Shown here one piece after another: positions 47,906 to 58,990 of a stretch of DNA of 64,000 nucleotides. The notes beneath the pieces are model-generated. The model saw nothing but the letters and a program-made list of their open reading frames with translations. It was not told the DNA's origin and searched no databases. The DNA is from Ulota crispa (Eukaryota; Streptophyta; Bryopsida; Orthotrichales; Orthotrichaceae): positions 13,394,501 through 13,458,500 of the forward strand of contig OY987244.1 of the NCBI GenBank assembly GCA_963920765.1, in the 5' to 3' direction. The position numbers and the translations under genes were made by a program. Numbering within the stretch: the stretch's first letter is position 1; each line of letters opens with the position of its first letter.

Positions 47906-48653
47906 TCTAGTATATATAAAAGAATCTTGTGGGATGTTTTGGATGAAAAGTAAAATAAAGCAAAGTAACACTAAAGTATGACAAATCACTAGAAGTTACA
48001 CCACTCACTACAAGTTATACCACAACACTTTATTTTATCTGCATATAACACTATTTTTTATTTGCTTCACCAAAAGTTAACAACATGTCATTGGCAATTG
48101 CACAACAATTTTCTCTCGGCCAATGGGGGGAACGGGGATATGGGAGGATGGAGAAAAGAGGCATAGGAATAGGGGGCATGGGGATAGGAGGGCACATGGA
48201 TATGGGGCACATGCAAATATAGGAGGGCAAATGCAAAGATAGAGGGACACGGGGATATGAGGCTTGGTAATAATTATTCATGGAGATAGGGGGGCCTGGG
48301 GATAGGGGGCATGGAGATAGGGGCACGAGGATGGAGGGGCATGAGGATAGGGGCACGGGGATAGGGGCACGGGAATGGGGAGCACGGGGATAGGGGGCGT
48401 AAGGATAGGGGGCATGGGAATAGGGAGGCACGTGAATAGGTGGCATGGAAATAGGAAGGCACGGGAATAGGGGGCATGGGAATAGGGAGGCACGAGAATA
48501 GGGGGCATGGGAATAAGGAGGTACGGGAATAGGGGGCACATGGATAGGAGGCATCGGGATAGGATGACACATGGATAAGATTGCTTTTGCACAATTTTTT
48601 TATTGCAAGGACATTTTTGTTGCCTCTGTTGGTACAACGGATACATAAACTAG
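47906..48653 (+). mobile_element. Non-autonomous Helitron in the Harbinger transposase
   Basis: It starts TCTAGTATATATAAAAG after a host A and ends with hairpin CTGTTGGTACAACGG, ATACATAAA, CTAG, before a host T. Removing it rejoins TGTTGTA and TATTGCAT, which restores the transposase reading CCILHNILLEHD. Its 3' hairpin (GTTGG-CAACGG) is like that of 40558-41205, so both are one family. Most of the interior is a G-rich minisatellite. Confidence 0.88.
48121..48570. repeat. G-rich minisatellite inside a Helitron
   Basis: About 450 bp of variants of GGGGCATGGGAATAGGGAGG and GGCACGGGGATAGG, unit about 12-24 bp, strongly strand-asymmetric (G on plus, C on minus). The proline-rich minus-strand open frames here are a by-product. 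Confidence 0.85.
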
Positions 48654-48790
48654 TATTGCATAATATTCTCTTAGAGCATGATAAAGTTGTTGATAAGGAT
48701 TTTTTATTTCTAGGCCATTATGATGAAGGTATGCATCAACAAATATCTAGAGAAGTCATGACAAGTGATGCAAAGCTAATAAATTAATCT

Positions 48791-50690
48791 ATTATTAAAT
48801 ACTTGGTTTTTGTTGAAGCTCGCTCAAATAGATTGTATTATATGCCTAATTGAGAAAGACAATAATTTTTTAATTATATTTTTGCAAGTGCATTAAATGA
48901 TTGTAGTTCTTCAGATTTTCACTTAGTTATCCATTTAAAACCAAAGATGTTTGTTTGAAGCAATTTATGGTGGTTTCTTTCAAATTTCAAAATAAAATTT
49001 GCAATATTTTTTAAAGTATTTACAAATTTTTAATGATAATTTATAACTGCGTTTTTTTTTTTTTCTTTTTTTTTTCTTTTTTTTTTTAACGAATTTCTTC
49101 TTTACACTATACAAAATATGATTTTTTTTAATAACCAAAAATCAATATAATTGTAGTAGCTTATTTAGAATACTCACGGTGAAAGAACAACTAAATTAAT
49201 GAGGTCATTTTAGAGGTTTTAACACTTTTTAATATTTTATGTCAATAGGGTTCCAAATTCCTTGTTGCCTGCATCAAAATTTATCAATACATTATTTATT
49301 ATTTAAGTTGCAGTGCAAGAGGACATTTGACAATATTTGAGGAAATATATTATAAATTAATGCAAAAGCATAATAGCCATTTTCAAAGCGTATGTGAGTA
49401 ACAAAGAGAATCATGGAAATCTTGATAGGAATAGGAAGCCTAAGCCTAATGTTGTATACAATCTCAACTTTAAAGATTTGCAATATAACTAAATGTTTCA
49501 TAAGTGATTGTTATTGGCTTTTTGTGCATCCAGTTTTTTCCAATATTTATTCAAGTCAAAAGCCTTGTTTTTATGAGTTTCATTTTTGTTCAAATACAAA
49601 ATACCAAATGTTTTTAATTCTTTGTAATATTTTTGAAACTTGAAAATTTTGAATTCACATTTGAGATCAGAACCCTCAAATTAGCTACTAGAAGAGATAT
49701 ACAATTTCAAATAATCAAAGCATAAAACATAAAGTCTGTCTTCTCAAAAAGTTATGTTTAGAATTTGGATGAAATAAGTTCTACAGGAGTAGATTTTACT
49801 ACTACATTGCTGAACCCTCCAGGCCTTTTGTACAAAAGCTCTGGCGGCTTGTGGACATCTAGCAGCCTATGATTGCCCTCTAATGGTCATTTGGACATCT
49901 AGCAGCCTGTGATTGCCCTCTAATGGCCATTTGGCTCCTAGACATCCACAAGTTTCATGGGAGGCACTTTAAAGTTTCATTATCCCTATGAGGGATAAAA
50001 CACATTTTGAAGAGGCTTGTACATTTTCAATATTTATTGTGATTCTTCTAGTTTTTTGTGTGAAATACACTGAGCTTAGTGTGCATATAATTTTTACGCT
50101 AATTTGACCTAAGATTCAGAAGTTAGAGTGGAAAAACCACAAATTTTAGTTCTAGAGCAAAGCGGACATGACAAAACTCATTGACTTTCAATTGCGGTAG
50201 CAATAGCATAGTGGAGGCAACGAGCATTTAAAGGGCTAGGCAACAAGTGAACTATGGTGAGTTTGAGGAGAAAGGTGATGACTTTTGGCCGATTGGAGGA
50301 GGGGAGGTGCAAATGGGAATGGAAATTGCATTTTTCAAAATGACATATATATTGTCGATTCAAAGCACATGCACACTGCAAAAATTTATTGGATGTGTTC
50401 CACATCTTAGTTATATCTAAAAATTGGCGAGGAAATTACATACATAATCCTCATTAAAAGAAAATTATAAAAAAAAATTGTTTTAAAAGTTTTCCATTGA
50501 TTTTGGGCTCAAAATGGGTTCCTACTCACAAAATCTTAGCTCACCGCTCATGGGTTCACCAGTTTACGCTCACAAAATAGCACTATCCTCTATGGATTGT
50601 TCTAAGTCTCTGGTGGCCTTGAAAACTCGTGGAGATATGCCTAACATGATTTAGAGCAAGTTGTACAAATCTTTCCTGCATTCATAGTGC
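48791..50690. other. AT-rich spacer with a 39-bp tandem duplication
   Basis: A poly-T tract spans about 49050-49090. A two-unit tandem (GGACATCTAGCAGCCTATGA, 49854-49931) is clear. A half copy of the 14930-15180 MITE lies at about 50525-50590. No gene is supported. Confidence 0.4.
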
Positions 50691-50860
50691 AAAAAATGTA
50701 CACAATATGCAATCAAAGGGACCTATTTTTTTTGGGTAAAGACCAATTTTTTATTTTTATACTAACTCCATATGCTCATATCTCTCAATTTGTATGATCA
50801 AACCTCATGAAACTTTCAACATGTCTTCTTGCATAAGTAATATGCAAGGTCCTACATTAT

Positions 50861-50865
50861 GTATA

Positions 50866-50903
<38 letters not shown>
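50861..50903. repeat. (TA)n microsatellite
   Basis: About 40 bp of uninterrupted or nearly uninterrupted TA, directly abutting the 3' end of the minus-strand Helitron. A second (TA)n lies at about 51398-51425, just inside its 5' end. Confidence 0.9.
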
Positions 50904-50904
<1 letters not shown>

Positions 50905-51427
50905 TAGTATACAAGCACACGCTTTGCGTGAGTAGACATGTATGAGTAATGCCACATTAAGTTTACTTTTACAAAAAAATTAATATCTAACAAATCAATT
51001 GGTGTAGAATCTAATCTTAATGTACTAACCAAAATATCAATCAATTTCATAAGTGGTCAAGAATCTAATCCACATGTACCATCGTTTTGGTCCTTTTTTG
51101 AGATCAACAATACCAATTGCTTTCTTTACAATGCTACTCATTTATATTTACTAGGAGGCCCTTGGCATTTTATTAATTTATAGCACATGGTTGGAGGGAG
51201 TTTGGTGTTCTATATTTGGGGTATCCTTTATTGTTTGAACTTCCACCAAGACGTTTTACAAAATTTTGGAAATGGACATGGTTGGAGAGCACTTGGTGTA
51301 CTATATGTTGGGCGTTCTTTGTTGCTTCAACTTACAACAAAAAATTTGAGAAGGTTTTAGAAAACGGAGCACTTAGGAAAATTCTCCCACTTAGTATATA
51401 TATATATATACATACATATATATAGGA
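50904..51427 (-). mobile_element. Non-autonomous Helitron, family 2
   Basis: On the minus strand it starts TCCTATATATATG after a host A and ends with hairpin CACGCAAAGCGTG, then TGCTTGTATA, CTAG, before a host T. Collinear with 16384-16875. Internal open frames (WLESTWCTICWAFFVASTYN) are repeated in the sister copy but match no known protein. Confidence 0.82.
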
Positions 51428-51921
51428 TCAAATGACTAAAAATTGCAGCTCTTTTAGTGTTTTTCAAAAAATTAAGGGCTTGGGTTTTGAGGGGTTAAGG
51501 CCATCTAGGCTGAAATTTTGGTCAAAAGGCCCCAAGTTTTCAGTGCTAACTCCTAGTGTAAAGCAGTCCTATAACTCACGTTGAATTTAATGACTCTAAC
51601 ACCTTGTGAAGCAAAGATGAAAATGTTCCACTTTTTTGCATGACAAAACATGTAAGAATTTGAAAAAGTATTATTAAAATTTAGAATTTGTATTTCAATT
51701 TGAAGAACCTAACATGTACTAGAACTCCCTACACTAAATATTACGTTTTGGTTGCCCTAGACTAATTTCTTGACATTTTACGCCATGTAGATATATTCTT
51801 GCTACAATGATTTTCATTAATAATTACTACAATAATAAAAATTTAAAAGTCTTGACAACAACAATGATGCTGCAAATAAAAAAACAACATCCATGTTGTT
51901 AACCACGTGAAATCTTAGAAT

Positions 51922-52844
51922 TTAACCCCTAAAATTCTTTTGTGTTTAGAGGCCCAAAACTGCTTCAAAATACTAGTCCCCAAACTAGGGTCAAAATCTT
52001 CATTGAAACTTACTTTCTCACAAATCCAACCGTAGGATCCTTTGGTTGACTTGCACAACTACATTGTCCCAAAATTTCAGAATGAATATCCCCACCAATT
52101 GCAAGATCAATGTGCCTAAACTTCAAAGTGTAGGCTTTTCTAATCCTTCTAGAAGGTGAAGTTTTGTTTTTCAAACTTTTTAGAGAAAAGCATGTACATT
52201 GTATTTCTTGCGCAATTTTTGCAATATGTTGGAAAATTGGCTAAAAGCATACATAAAAAAATTTAACCAAAAAAAATTTTAGATTCATTTTTACAAAAAT
52301 TGTAAAGTGAAAGGTATTGATGAATGAAAGATGTAACTTATATGCTAATAAGTTTTGGAAGAATTTGAAAATTGTAAATCCCAATGGTGAGAATGCTTTA
52401 ACAGACAAGTAGTAACTTTAATTTTCATTTTCATTTGAAACTTTTCAAAATTGAGAGTAAAAGATAACTTTCTATATTTTTTCTACCCTCTTCCTACCTT
52501 CATTGCCCGCAAAAGAAAACTCCTTTTAACTCTTACCTCATTATTTGGAATTGAGTGATTCAATTTTTTTTTTGAGTAGGTATCAATCTATACAATTCTA
52601 TAAAAATAAAAATAAAAATTTTAGAATACATTTTTTGCTGCCTGGTTTGACATTGAAATTGAAAAAACCTTATAACTTTTGCATTACTTATTGGAATGAC
52701 ATGAAATAAAGCTTCACATGTAGATTATGATGAGTAGCATCCATCCTAAAAATTTCATGAAAAAATTTCAAATTATGAAGTCAATAGAGCCTACCCGAGT
52801 TCTCATAAAGCCCAAAGTGGGCTCCTTGGGCTTTTAGAGGTTAA
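51922..52844. mobile_element. TTAA-flanked element, 923 bp
   Basis: Left TTAACCCCTAAAATTC, right GGGCTTTTAGAGGTTAA. The right-end motif CCCAAAGTGGGCTCCTTGGG also occurs before 14302. It shares the right TTAA with the next element. Confidence 0.75.
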
Positions 52845-53077
52845 CCTCTGAGCACCCAGAGTAATTTTAGGATTTAGGAGAAAATGGGGGGTTTAATGGC
52901 CACCACAGCTTGGAAATTACATCCAAAAGAAGTGATCGCGGGATTTGAAAATGGACTACCTTCTTTGCTGATGGGGACCAACCATGACTGTTTTCACCGT
53001 ACGGATTGAGAGAAAAAGTGAGATAAAGTTTGTGGGCCCATTGATAGTATAATGTCAACCGGGCGCTCGGGGGTTAA
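52841..53077. mobile_element. TTAA-flanked MITE, 237 bp
   Basis: Left TTAACCTCTGAGCACCC, right GGGCGCTCGGGGGTTAA; inverted repeats with four mismatches, bounded by TTAA. It begins at the TTAA that ends the preceding element. Confidence 0.8.
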
Positions 53078-55490
53078 AGACTTGCATGTGCCTTCAAGTA
53101 ACCAAACATGCGTCATGACATAACTTTCTAAGGTAAAGCAACCTAAATACAATACTTTGTGTAGATGGGAATGAAGGGCCATTTGCACTTGTACTTTGAA
53201 TTTCTGAAAGAGCGGTTGCTTGGGCACTTTGGAATGTGCATGTTCACACATGGTGCGGTTTTACCACCCAAGCCTATGTGGCCTCCTTGCTGGCAGGTAT
53301 GGAACAGCGCCTTTAGTGAAAGGTCGGGAGATAGGACCTCGGGATTCAAGGAAACTTTGCGAGCTTTTCGTAACTTGAAATTCCTCGTGAAACATAGATC
53401 TAAGAACAAGTCGGGGTGATAACGGCGTTCTTTACTATTTGAGCTTCCATGGGTCGATTACAAAATAGCGCCACTTCGAATTCCCAAACCTTTCGGGATT
53501 TTCACTTTTTCAAGGGAGCTGCTATAGCAACGCCACAGCAAGGCGGCCGCACCGGCCTGCACAGAAGGGCGTACGTAGCGCCGCAGCTGTGCAGCCGCAG
53601 TCGCTGCAGCATCCGATCTCTACTTCAATCAAGCTTGGACAGGTATGGATACAACATTCACCCTTGTCTTTTTTTTTTTTGGTTTTTTTGTTTCTGCTTG
53701 GGAATGGAAGGGCTTCGTGCCGCCTCTGTTACTTTAGTGTCGACCAAGATCAGCAATGCTGGTAGGTTCTCTTGAATGAAGCACGAGTGACACAATGCGA
53801 GTTCAGAGTTAATATAATATTTTATTGACTGCATCATGCATGGACAGGAATGAGAAGTCATCAAGAAATGGAAAACCAGTTACAGCCGGGGTCAACGCCG
53901 CCTGAGCCTCCGCCATATTGTCCATTGCCTCTCGCTGTAGATTCAAAATCCTTGCAGCCACATGGGAGGGCAACGTCAAACAAAACAACAAGTGAATTGC
54001 TGCAAGAAAAGCGGCGCCTGAAGATATGAAGGAGGAAAGTGGGAAAAAAATTCTGCCTCCCAGAAATGGTCAAAAAAACCAAGCGATCCTAACCGGATCA
54101 GAGGGGGGGGAGGTAAATAAACCCTAGAAGCTTAAACCGGAGTACCTTTACATCAATCCTTTGATCGTGTCACTATAAAACATAATGCACTTAAAACGAC
54201 AAATGCAGAAATGACAGAGCACATGGGACGAACCTGCGGAATTCAATTAGAGCTGGTGAAGCAGGACCCGGAATCAGAACAATTTTGGGCTGTTTTAACT
54301 ATACAGCTTCGATCCCGCCAAACCGCGACTTCTGATTTTGGAGTGAAGGAGGGGACACTTTGTAATCGACCCCTGGAGCGCTCATCGGCGTCTCGTCAGA
54401 GGAGTCGACTGGCATTGAATATGCGCTGACGACAAGTCGCGCGAGAACCACCACTGAACAGAAACCGACAAAACAAAACAGACGTGTACCAGGAGGAGGC
54501 GTAGCTAGCGTAGGTAAATTTTTTTGCAAATTCACAACGGCGACTGAAAACCACTGCGAACGAGTTCAGGAACGATACCTGCAGCGCGCCACAAGCACAG
54601 CGAGAGGACAATGCAAAATCGAAGTGTACGAAGGGAAGAGTTGTGTACACAGACCACGCGCAACGACGCTCGAGAACAACGCCAGAAAGAAGAAGAGCGC
54701 GCACAACGAGAAGGAGACACAAAAAGCAAATAGAGAAAACGATACTGACGTTCAAAGATGTGAATGTTTGTAAAAACAACGAGGGGATGTGCAAACCCCC
54801 CGCTCCTAGCAATGATAAATTTTGTCAAGCTGGCAGGATTCAACGGCAGAAGTTAACAAAAACCTCATCAAGTGTGAACAGAGCGTTCCTATGGCCACGA
54901 GCTATTTTGTCGCCACTCCTTTTCCGTGTTCTCAGGCCAAAACCCTACCTCCGCGTGAACAGTAACTGCTTTTTCACTTACACAGCTCTCTTACTTAAAG
55001 CCATGTGTGAATGGCCCTTGAGTGTGACCAACTCCAAAATAGAGGTAGATTCTTATTTTTATCCATGTTCGTATAATATTGGACATATTTTACCCTGACC
55101 CATAACATCATTACATCAAGGTATCGGAGTCATTAAGTCCAACGTGAGTTTGAGTGAAATCCGCAAAGGGACCGCAGTATTAATCTGATGCAACGGATTG
55201 GTCCACGGTCCTGACTGGAGGTCTAGTTGGGCCAATGACCGTGGTTGTTCCGCTTGGATCGCTGCACTTGATCATTGGTCGACATTGGATACGCTGTTCC
55301 GCTAATTCGCTGATGTGGCAGCAACATCACCCATACGTTGCCAACTATGGTCCCACCTCCCAACTTTGAATTTTCGTAAAATAGAGGTTTCACAGCTCCG
55401 TACATTTAGTAGTTCTGGTTTTTTGGATCAGTTTTGCAAGGGAAAAAAAAAATCTCATCATTTTTATCTTATTATCCCACTTAACCCCTC
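53078..55490. other. GC-richer patch, possible 5' end of an unrecognised gene
   Basis: The stretch from about 53160 to 55000 is markedly richer in GC than its surroundings and free of TTAA elements. Telo-box-like AAACCCTA motifs occur at 54119 and 54943, a feature of plant 5' UTRs. Possible coding pieces are a plus-strand frame at 53449-53645 ending at a GT, and minus-strand frames at 53809-53991 (REAMDNMAEAQAALTPAVTG) and 54300-54415 (MPVDSSDETPMSAPGVDYK). None matches a family I know and they could not be joined into one consistent gene. Confidence 0.35.
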
Positions 55491-56410
55491 AAGGACCAAA
55501 GTCCTATCGGGGGACAAATGGGATGACAAATGGGATTTCAAGCATGTAGCTATGGTTAATTTACTTTTTGTGATTTTTTGAAACTTTTATTGAAGGTGGG
55601 GAATTCAAAAATCTACGTGGGCATCTAATTTTTTCTTCATTCCGACATTTGATGAAGAAGTTATGCATGAATTTATGAAAAATGGTGTTCAAGGGCAGCC
55701 AAAAACTTTTTTAAAAATTTCATTTTTTTCAAATAAAAATCCGAAATAGGTTCTTTAGACTTATATAGATGTGGGGAGCTTTGAATCATTCAATTCTCAT
55801 AGATGAGATGAAAGTTATGAGGAGTTTTTGTTTGCGGGTAGTTCTAGATTCTCTACTCTAATAAACTTTGAAGTCCTTTATTTTACTCAATTTTCAATAT
55901 TTTGAATAAAAAGCAAAACCTAAGGAAGTAGATTGTTTATCACAACATTATAACCGTTGGGATTTGCATTTTTCATTTTTATAATGAAATTCTTAACAAT
56001 TTAGTGATTTGACTCATTCTATACTTCTTTTTACTTTACTATTTTCCCCCATGTGTTGTATAGTTCAAATTGATTTGAAAATTCTCCCACACATTTGCTA
56101 CATGGAAAAAATAAACCTCAACTTTGTGTAGAGTAATTTTTTTCATGTAAGGGTGTGGACAAAGGCTTCAGATTTTTTTTGGATAGCACAAAAAGAAACC
56201 TTTTTTTCACTTTAGATGTAAGTATCTCCCTTCTCTCCATTTAGAATGACATGATTTTTTCCCAAAAGTACCTCTTTTAGTTTAAAGCAAGCTCCTATGG
56301 TTGGATTTGCAAGACAAACTTTATTTCCTACTTTTTCTACTCATTCCTCCCAAAGTGACAGTTAACAGTGATTTTCACTATAGAAAACTGCTTGGGCCGT
56401 TAGGGGTTAA
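55491..56410. mobile_element. TTAA-flanked element, 920 bp
   Basis: Left TTAACCCCTCAAGGACCAAA, right GGGCCGTTAGGGGTTAA. Its left third (GTGATTTTTTGAAACTTTT, GGGGAATTCAAA, GAAGAAGTTA) matches the arm of 58102-58741, while the right half differs, so it may be a chimera. Confidence 0.8.
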
Positions 56411-57177
56411 ATGATCGGGTATTGATGGTGCTACCTTACCCTTGTAAAATGAAAAAAAAGAAATCAGCACCTCAGCATTTTTCTCCTTATTTAGGGGTGT
56501 CATAATTTCATGTATATTTCTATAATTATTGCAGCAATGCAATTGGTGCGCATCTTGCCCAATCTCCGGGCCTGGTGCTGACTAGACAAAGGAAAAGCGT
56601 GCTCCTATCATGCTTCGGGACCAATAGGAGACTTGAGATTTGCATGACCAGATACTTGAAATGAACAACTTTTCAGGGGCACTGTCTACTGTGTAGACGT
56701 AGCTGAGGGGCCCGTAATTCCATTATGTTTTGGTCAGGGTAGAGTGGTAGACAGGTAGAGTGACCCTTGAGCCAAGATTTTGTACGCAGGAACTAATTTT
56801 GAGCTCAAAATCAATAAAAAAAGGGGAAATATCTAAAATGATCCTGACAATTGGTCTTACATTCATACTTGGTGTTAGGGGTATTAGCGAAGGAAAATTA
56901 AATGTCTTTGGACGCACTTTTAGACTACATTCATATTGCTAATACTTTTCCGAACACCAAGTGCAAATGTACTCTAGTCTTGACATTATGAAAATATCAG
57001 AAATAGGTCCAAGCAAACACTATGAGAAACCGTCCCTCTGAAAAACTTGTTCATCATGGTATCTCTCCCACCAAAACTAATTTTCTCATGATCTATTGCA
57101 AAATCAAGAACAAAAATTGAATCCAGGTCTTTGTAATCACACTCAAGTCCAACCCTTGAGGGATTTTGCTAAACGTC

Positions 57178-58105
57178 TTAACCCCTAAAGGACCATGGCC
57201 TTTATTTTGTCAAAAGACACTCAGAACTGCCACTTCTATGGCAAAGAGTAAAAAAGTTTGAAAATCGGTCTTTTTGCAAAATTAACCATAGGGTCTTCTA
57301 CTAGACTTGTATAAGAATGTGTCATTCAAAACTTAAAAACTCAACTAGCACAAATTGCAAGATATTTGCTTTTGAAGTATAAACAATAAGTTCTTTTGCA
57401 CCTTGCACCACTAGGTTATTTAACTTTAAACTTTTTTAACTTCAATTTTTTGCACCATGGAGTTTTGAGGTTTATTTTTTTATGCTGGGGAATTGAGTTG
57501 AGAATCTTTGGAAAAAAACCAAAACAAAAAATACTTAATTTTCATTCTTTACAAAAACATTAGGTAGAAGAAGGTATGAGATTGAACAAAAACTTAAATT
57601 GCTACTAACCTTGCAATGGAATTGAAACTCAATAATCCCAATGGTGAGGTTGTTCTAGACAGAAAACTTCACCCTCTCCAACAATTTTTTTGAAAAAACG
57701 TTAAGCTTCCATTCCAAAATGAATTGTATAAGTTATTTTTTCAAGAGGATGCTTGAATTGCCCAAAAAACAAGATTGTCCATAACTTTCTCATAACTAGT
57801 CCAAATGGAATGAATCAAAGCTTCAAATGTAAAAAAAGATATAATCTACAAGGGAAAAAAATTTAAAAAATTAAATCAAGTTTTTGTACATAATTTTTTG
57901 CTGCCCGGGCCCCCCAAATTTTTGGTTATTTGGGCATAACTTTTGCTCCTTGGTATTGATTGGAATAAAAATCATATTCCCCAAAAGCTAATGTGTTTTC
58001 CTATCTTCAAAAAAAGTTTTAAAAATCATGACACAAATTGAGGCCCTAGGTACCTGCCCAAAATTCCATTTGTTTCCCAAAGGACAATGGTCCTTTAGGG
58101 GTTAA
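57178..58105. mobile_element. TTAA-flanked element, 928 bp
   Basis: TTAACCCCTAAAGGACCAT on the left and ATGGTCCTTTAGGGGTTAA-type right end give 18-19 matching terminal bases including TTAA. Its right TTAA (58102-58105) is the left TTAA of the next element. Confidence 0.88.
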
Positions 58106-58741
58106 CCCCAAAAAGACTATTGGCCCTTTTGGGGGTCAAATGGGATTTTGGGCATGTACTTACAACTAAATTGCTTTGTGTGATTTTTTGAAACTTTTGT
58201 GAATGATGGGGAATTCAAAGATTTAAGTGGGCATTTAGTTTTTACTTCATTATGACATTTATTGAAGAAGTTAAAAATGAATTTATGGAAAACAAGTGAG
58301 ATCGGGCAGCCAAATTTTTTCCTTAAAAATTTCATTTAAAAAATATATATATATCAAATAAACTCTTTATACTTATATAGGTTTAGAGCGTTTAATCATT
58401 CAATTTTGATATATGAGATGAAAGTCATGAGAAGTTTTAGTTTGCGGGTAGGTGTCCCCACCTATATATAAGTCTAAAGAACCTATTTGATATTTTTATT
58501 TGTTTAAACGCAATTTTTAAGGTAGTTTTTGGGCTGCCCAATCTTGCTTGTTTTCCATAAATTCATTTTTAACTTCTTCAATAAATGCCAGAATGAAGTA
58601 AAAACTAAATCCCCACTTAAATCTTTGAATTCCCCATCATTCATAGAAGATTCAAAAAATCACAAAAAGCTATTTAGTTGTAAGTACATGCCCAAAATTC
58701 CATTTGACCCCCAAAAGGGCCAACAATGTTTTAGGGGTTAA
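58102..58741. mobile_element. TTAA-flanked fold-back element, 640 bp
   Basis: The arms are complementary nearly end to end: GTCAAATGGGATTTTGGGCA on the left and TGCCCAAAATTCCATTTGAC on the right; the turn is near 58430-58470. Ends TTAACCCCAAAAAG and TTTTAGGGGTTAA. Related to 307-1037 and the left third of 55491-56410. Confidence 0.88.
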
Positions 58742-58990
58742 GATGTTTAGCAAAATCCCTCAAGGTTTGGACTTGAGTGTGATTACAAAGACTTGGATTC
58801 AATTTTTGTTCTTGATTTTATAATGTATCATGAGAAAATTAGTTTCAGTGGGAGAGATACCATGATGAATAAGTTTTTTAGAGGGATAGTTTCTCATAGT
58901 ATTTGCTCAGGCTTATTTCTGATATTTTCAGAATGTCAGGACTAGTTTCAAAATAAGACCAATTGTCAGGATCATTTTTGATATTTCCCC

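Larger units (their letters stand above)
46041..48790 (+). pseudogene. Dead PIF/Harbinger (HARBI1-like) transposase split by three insertions
   Basis: DDE/DDD transposase that cuts and pastes Harbinger elements. Visible blocks in order: a degraded N-terminal region (46041-46226, then FNYICELLGNTM before 46450); VEKQIAMFLHRLAIRASLL then YELFGVFESTISKIV (46600-46720); VCGAIDCTHVEVELPSN (46830-46890) with the first catalytic Asp; RFLNVFVGFLNIVHD (46950-47000) with the second; AIEEDQRLNGQKQRIGG-like (47030-47080); IVVELAFGRLKN after 47776 with the catalytic Glu; and LHNILLEHDKVVDKD after 48653. Internal stops abound. Unrelated elements at 46450-46551, 47195-47776 and 47906-48653 interrupt it; removing each restores reading. 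Confidence 0.88.
50700..51498. mobile_element. TTAA element broken by a Helitron
   Basis: The part before 50860 (CAATTTGTATGATCAAACCT, CATGAAACTTTCA) and the part after 51428 (TTTTAGTGTTTTTCAAAAAA, TTGAGGGGTTAA) match, in inverse orientation, contiguous sequence of 44881-45778. The right end is the TTAA at 51495-51498. The left end could not be placed exactly. Confidence 0.6.
56823..58990. mobile_element. Outer palindromic element split at its centre by two TTAA elements
   Basis: Left arm 56823-57177 and right arm 58742-58990 are reverse complements (GGGGAAATATCTAAAATGAT / ATTTTTGATATTTCCCC; GGGATTTTGCTAAACGTC / GATGTTTAGCAAAATCCC). The arms would meet at CTTAAG, so the ancestral centre was a TTAA and it is exactly there that the inner elements lie. 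The left arm also holds a 100-bp hairpin insertion (ACTTGGTGTT ... AACACCAAGT, about 56867-56962) absent from the right arm. Confidence 0.82.

Noticed and set aside
48051-48646. Long proline-rich minus-strand open frames
   Set aside because: All three minus frames are open because the G-rich minisatellite inside the Helitron has no stops; the repeated Pro/His/Pro text is a by-product.
51216-51425. Shared short protein of the family 2 Helitrons
   Set aside because: Similar frames exist in both copies, but they come from a repeated nucleotide block, have different starts and stops, and resemble no known protein.
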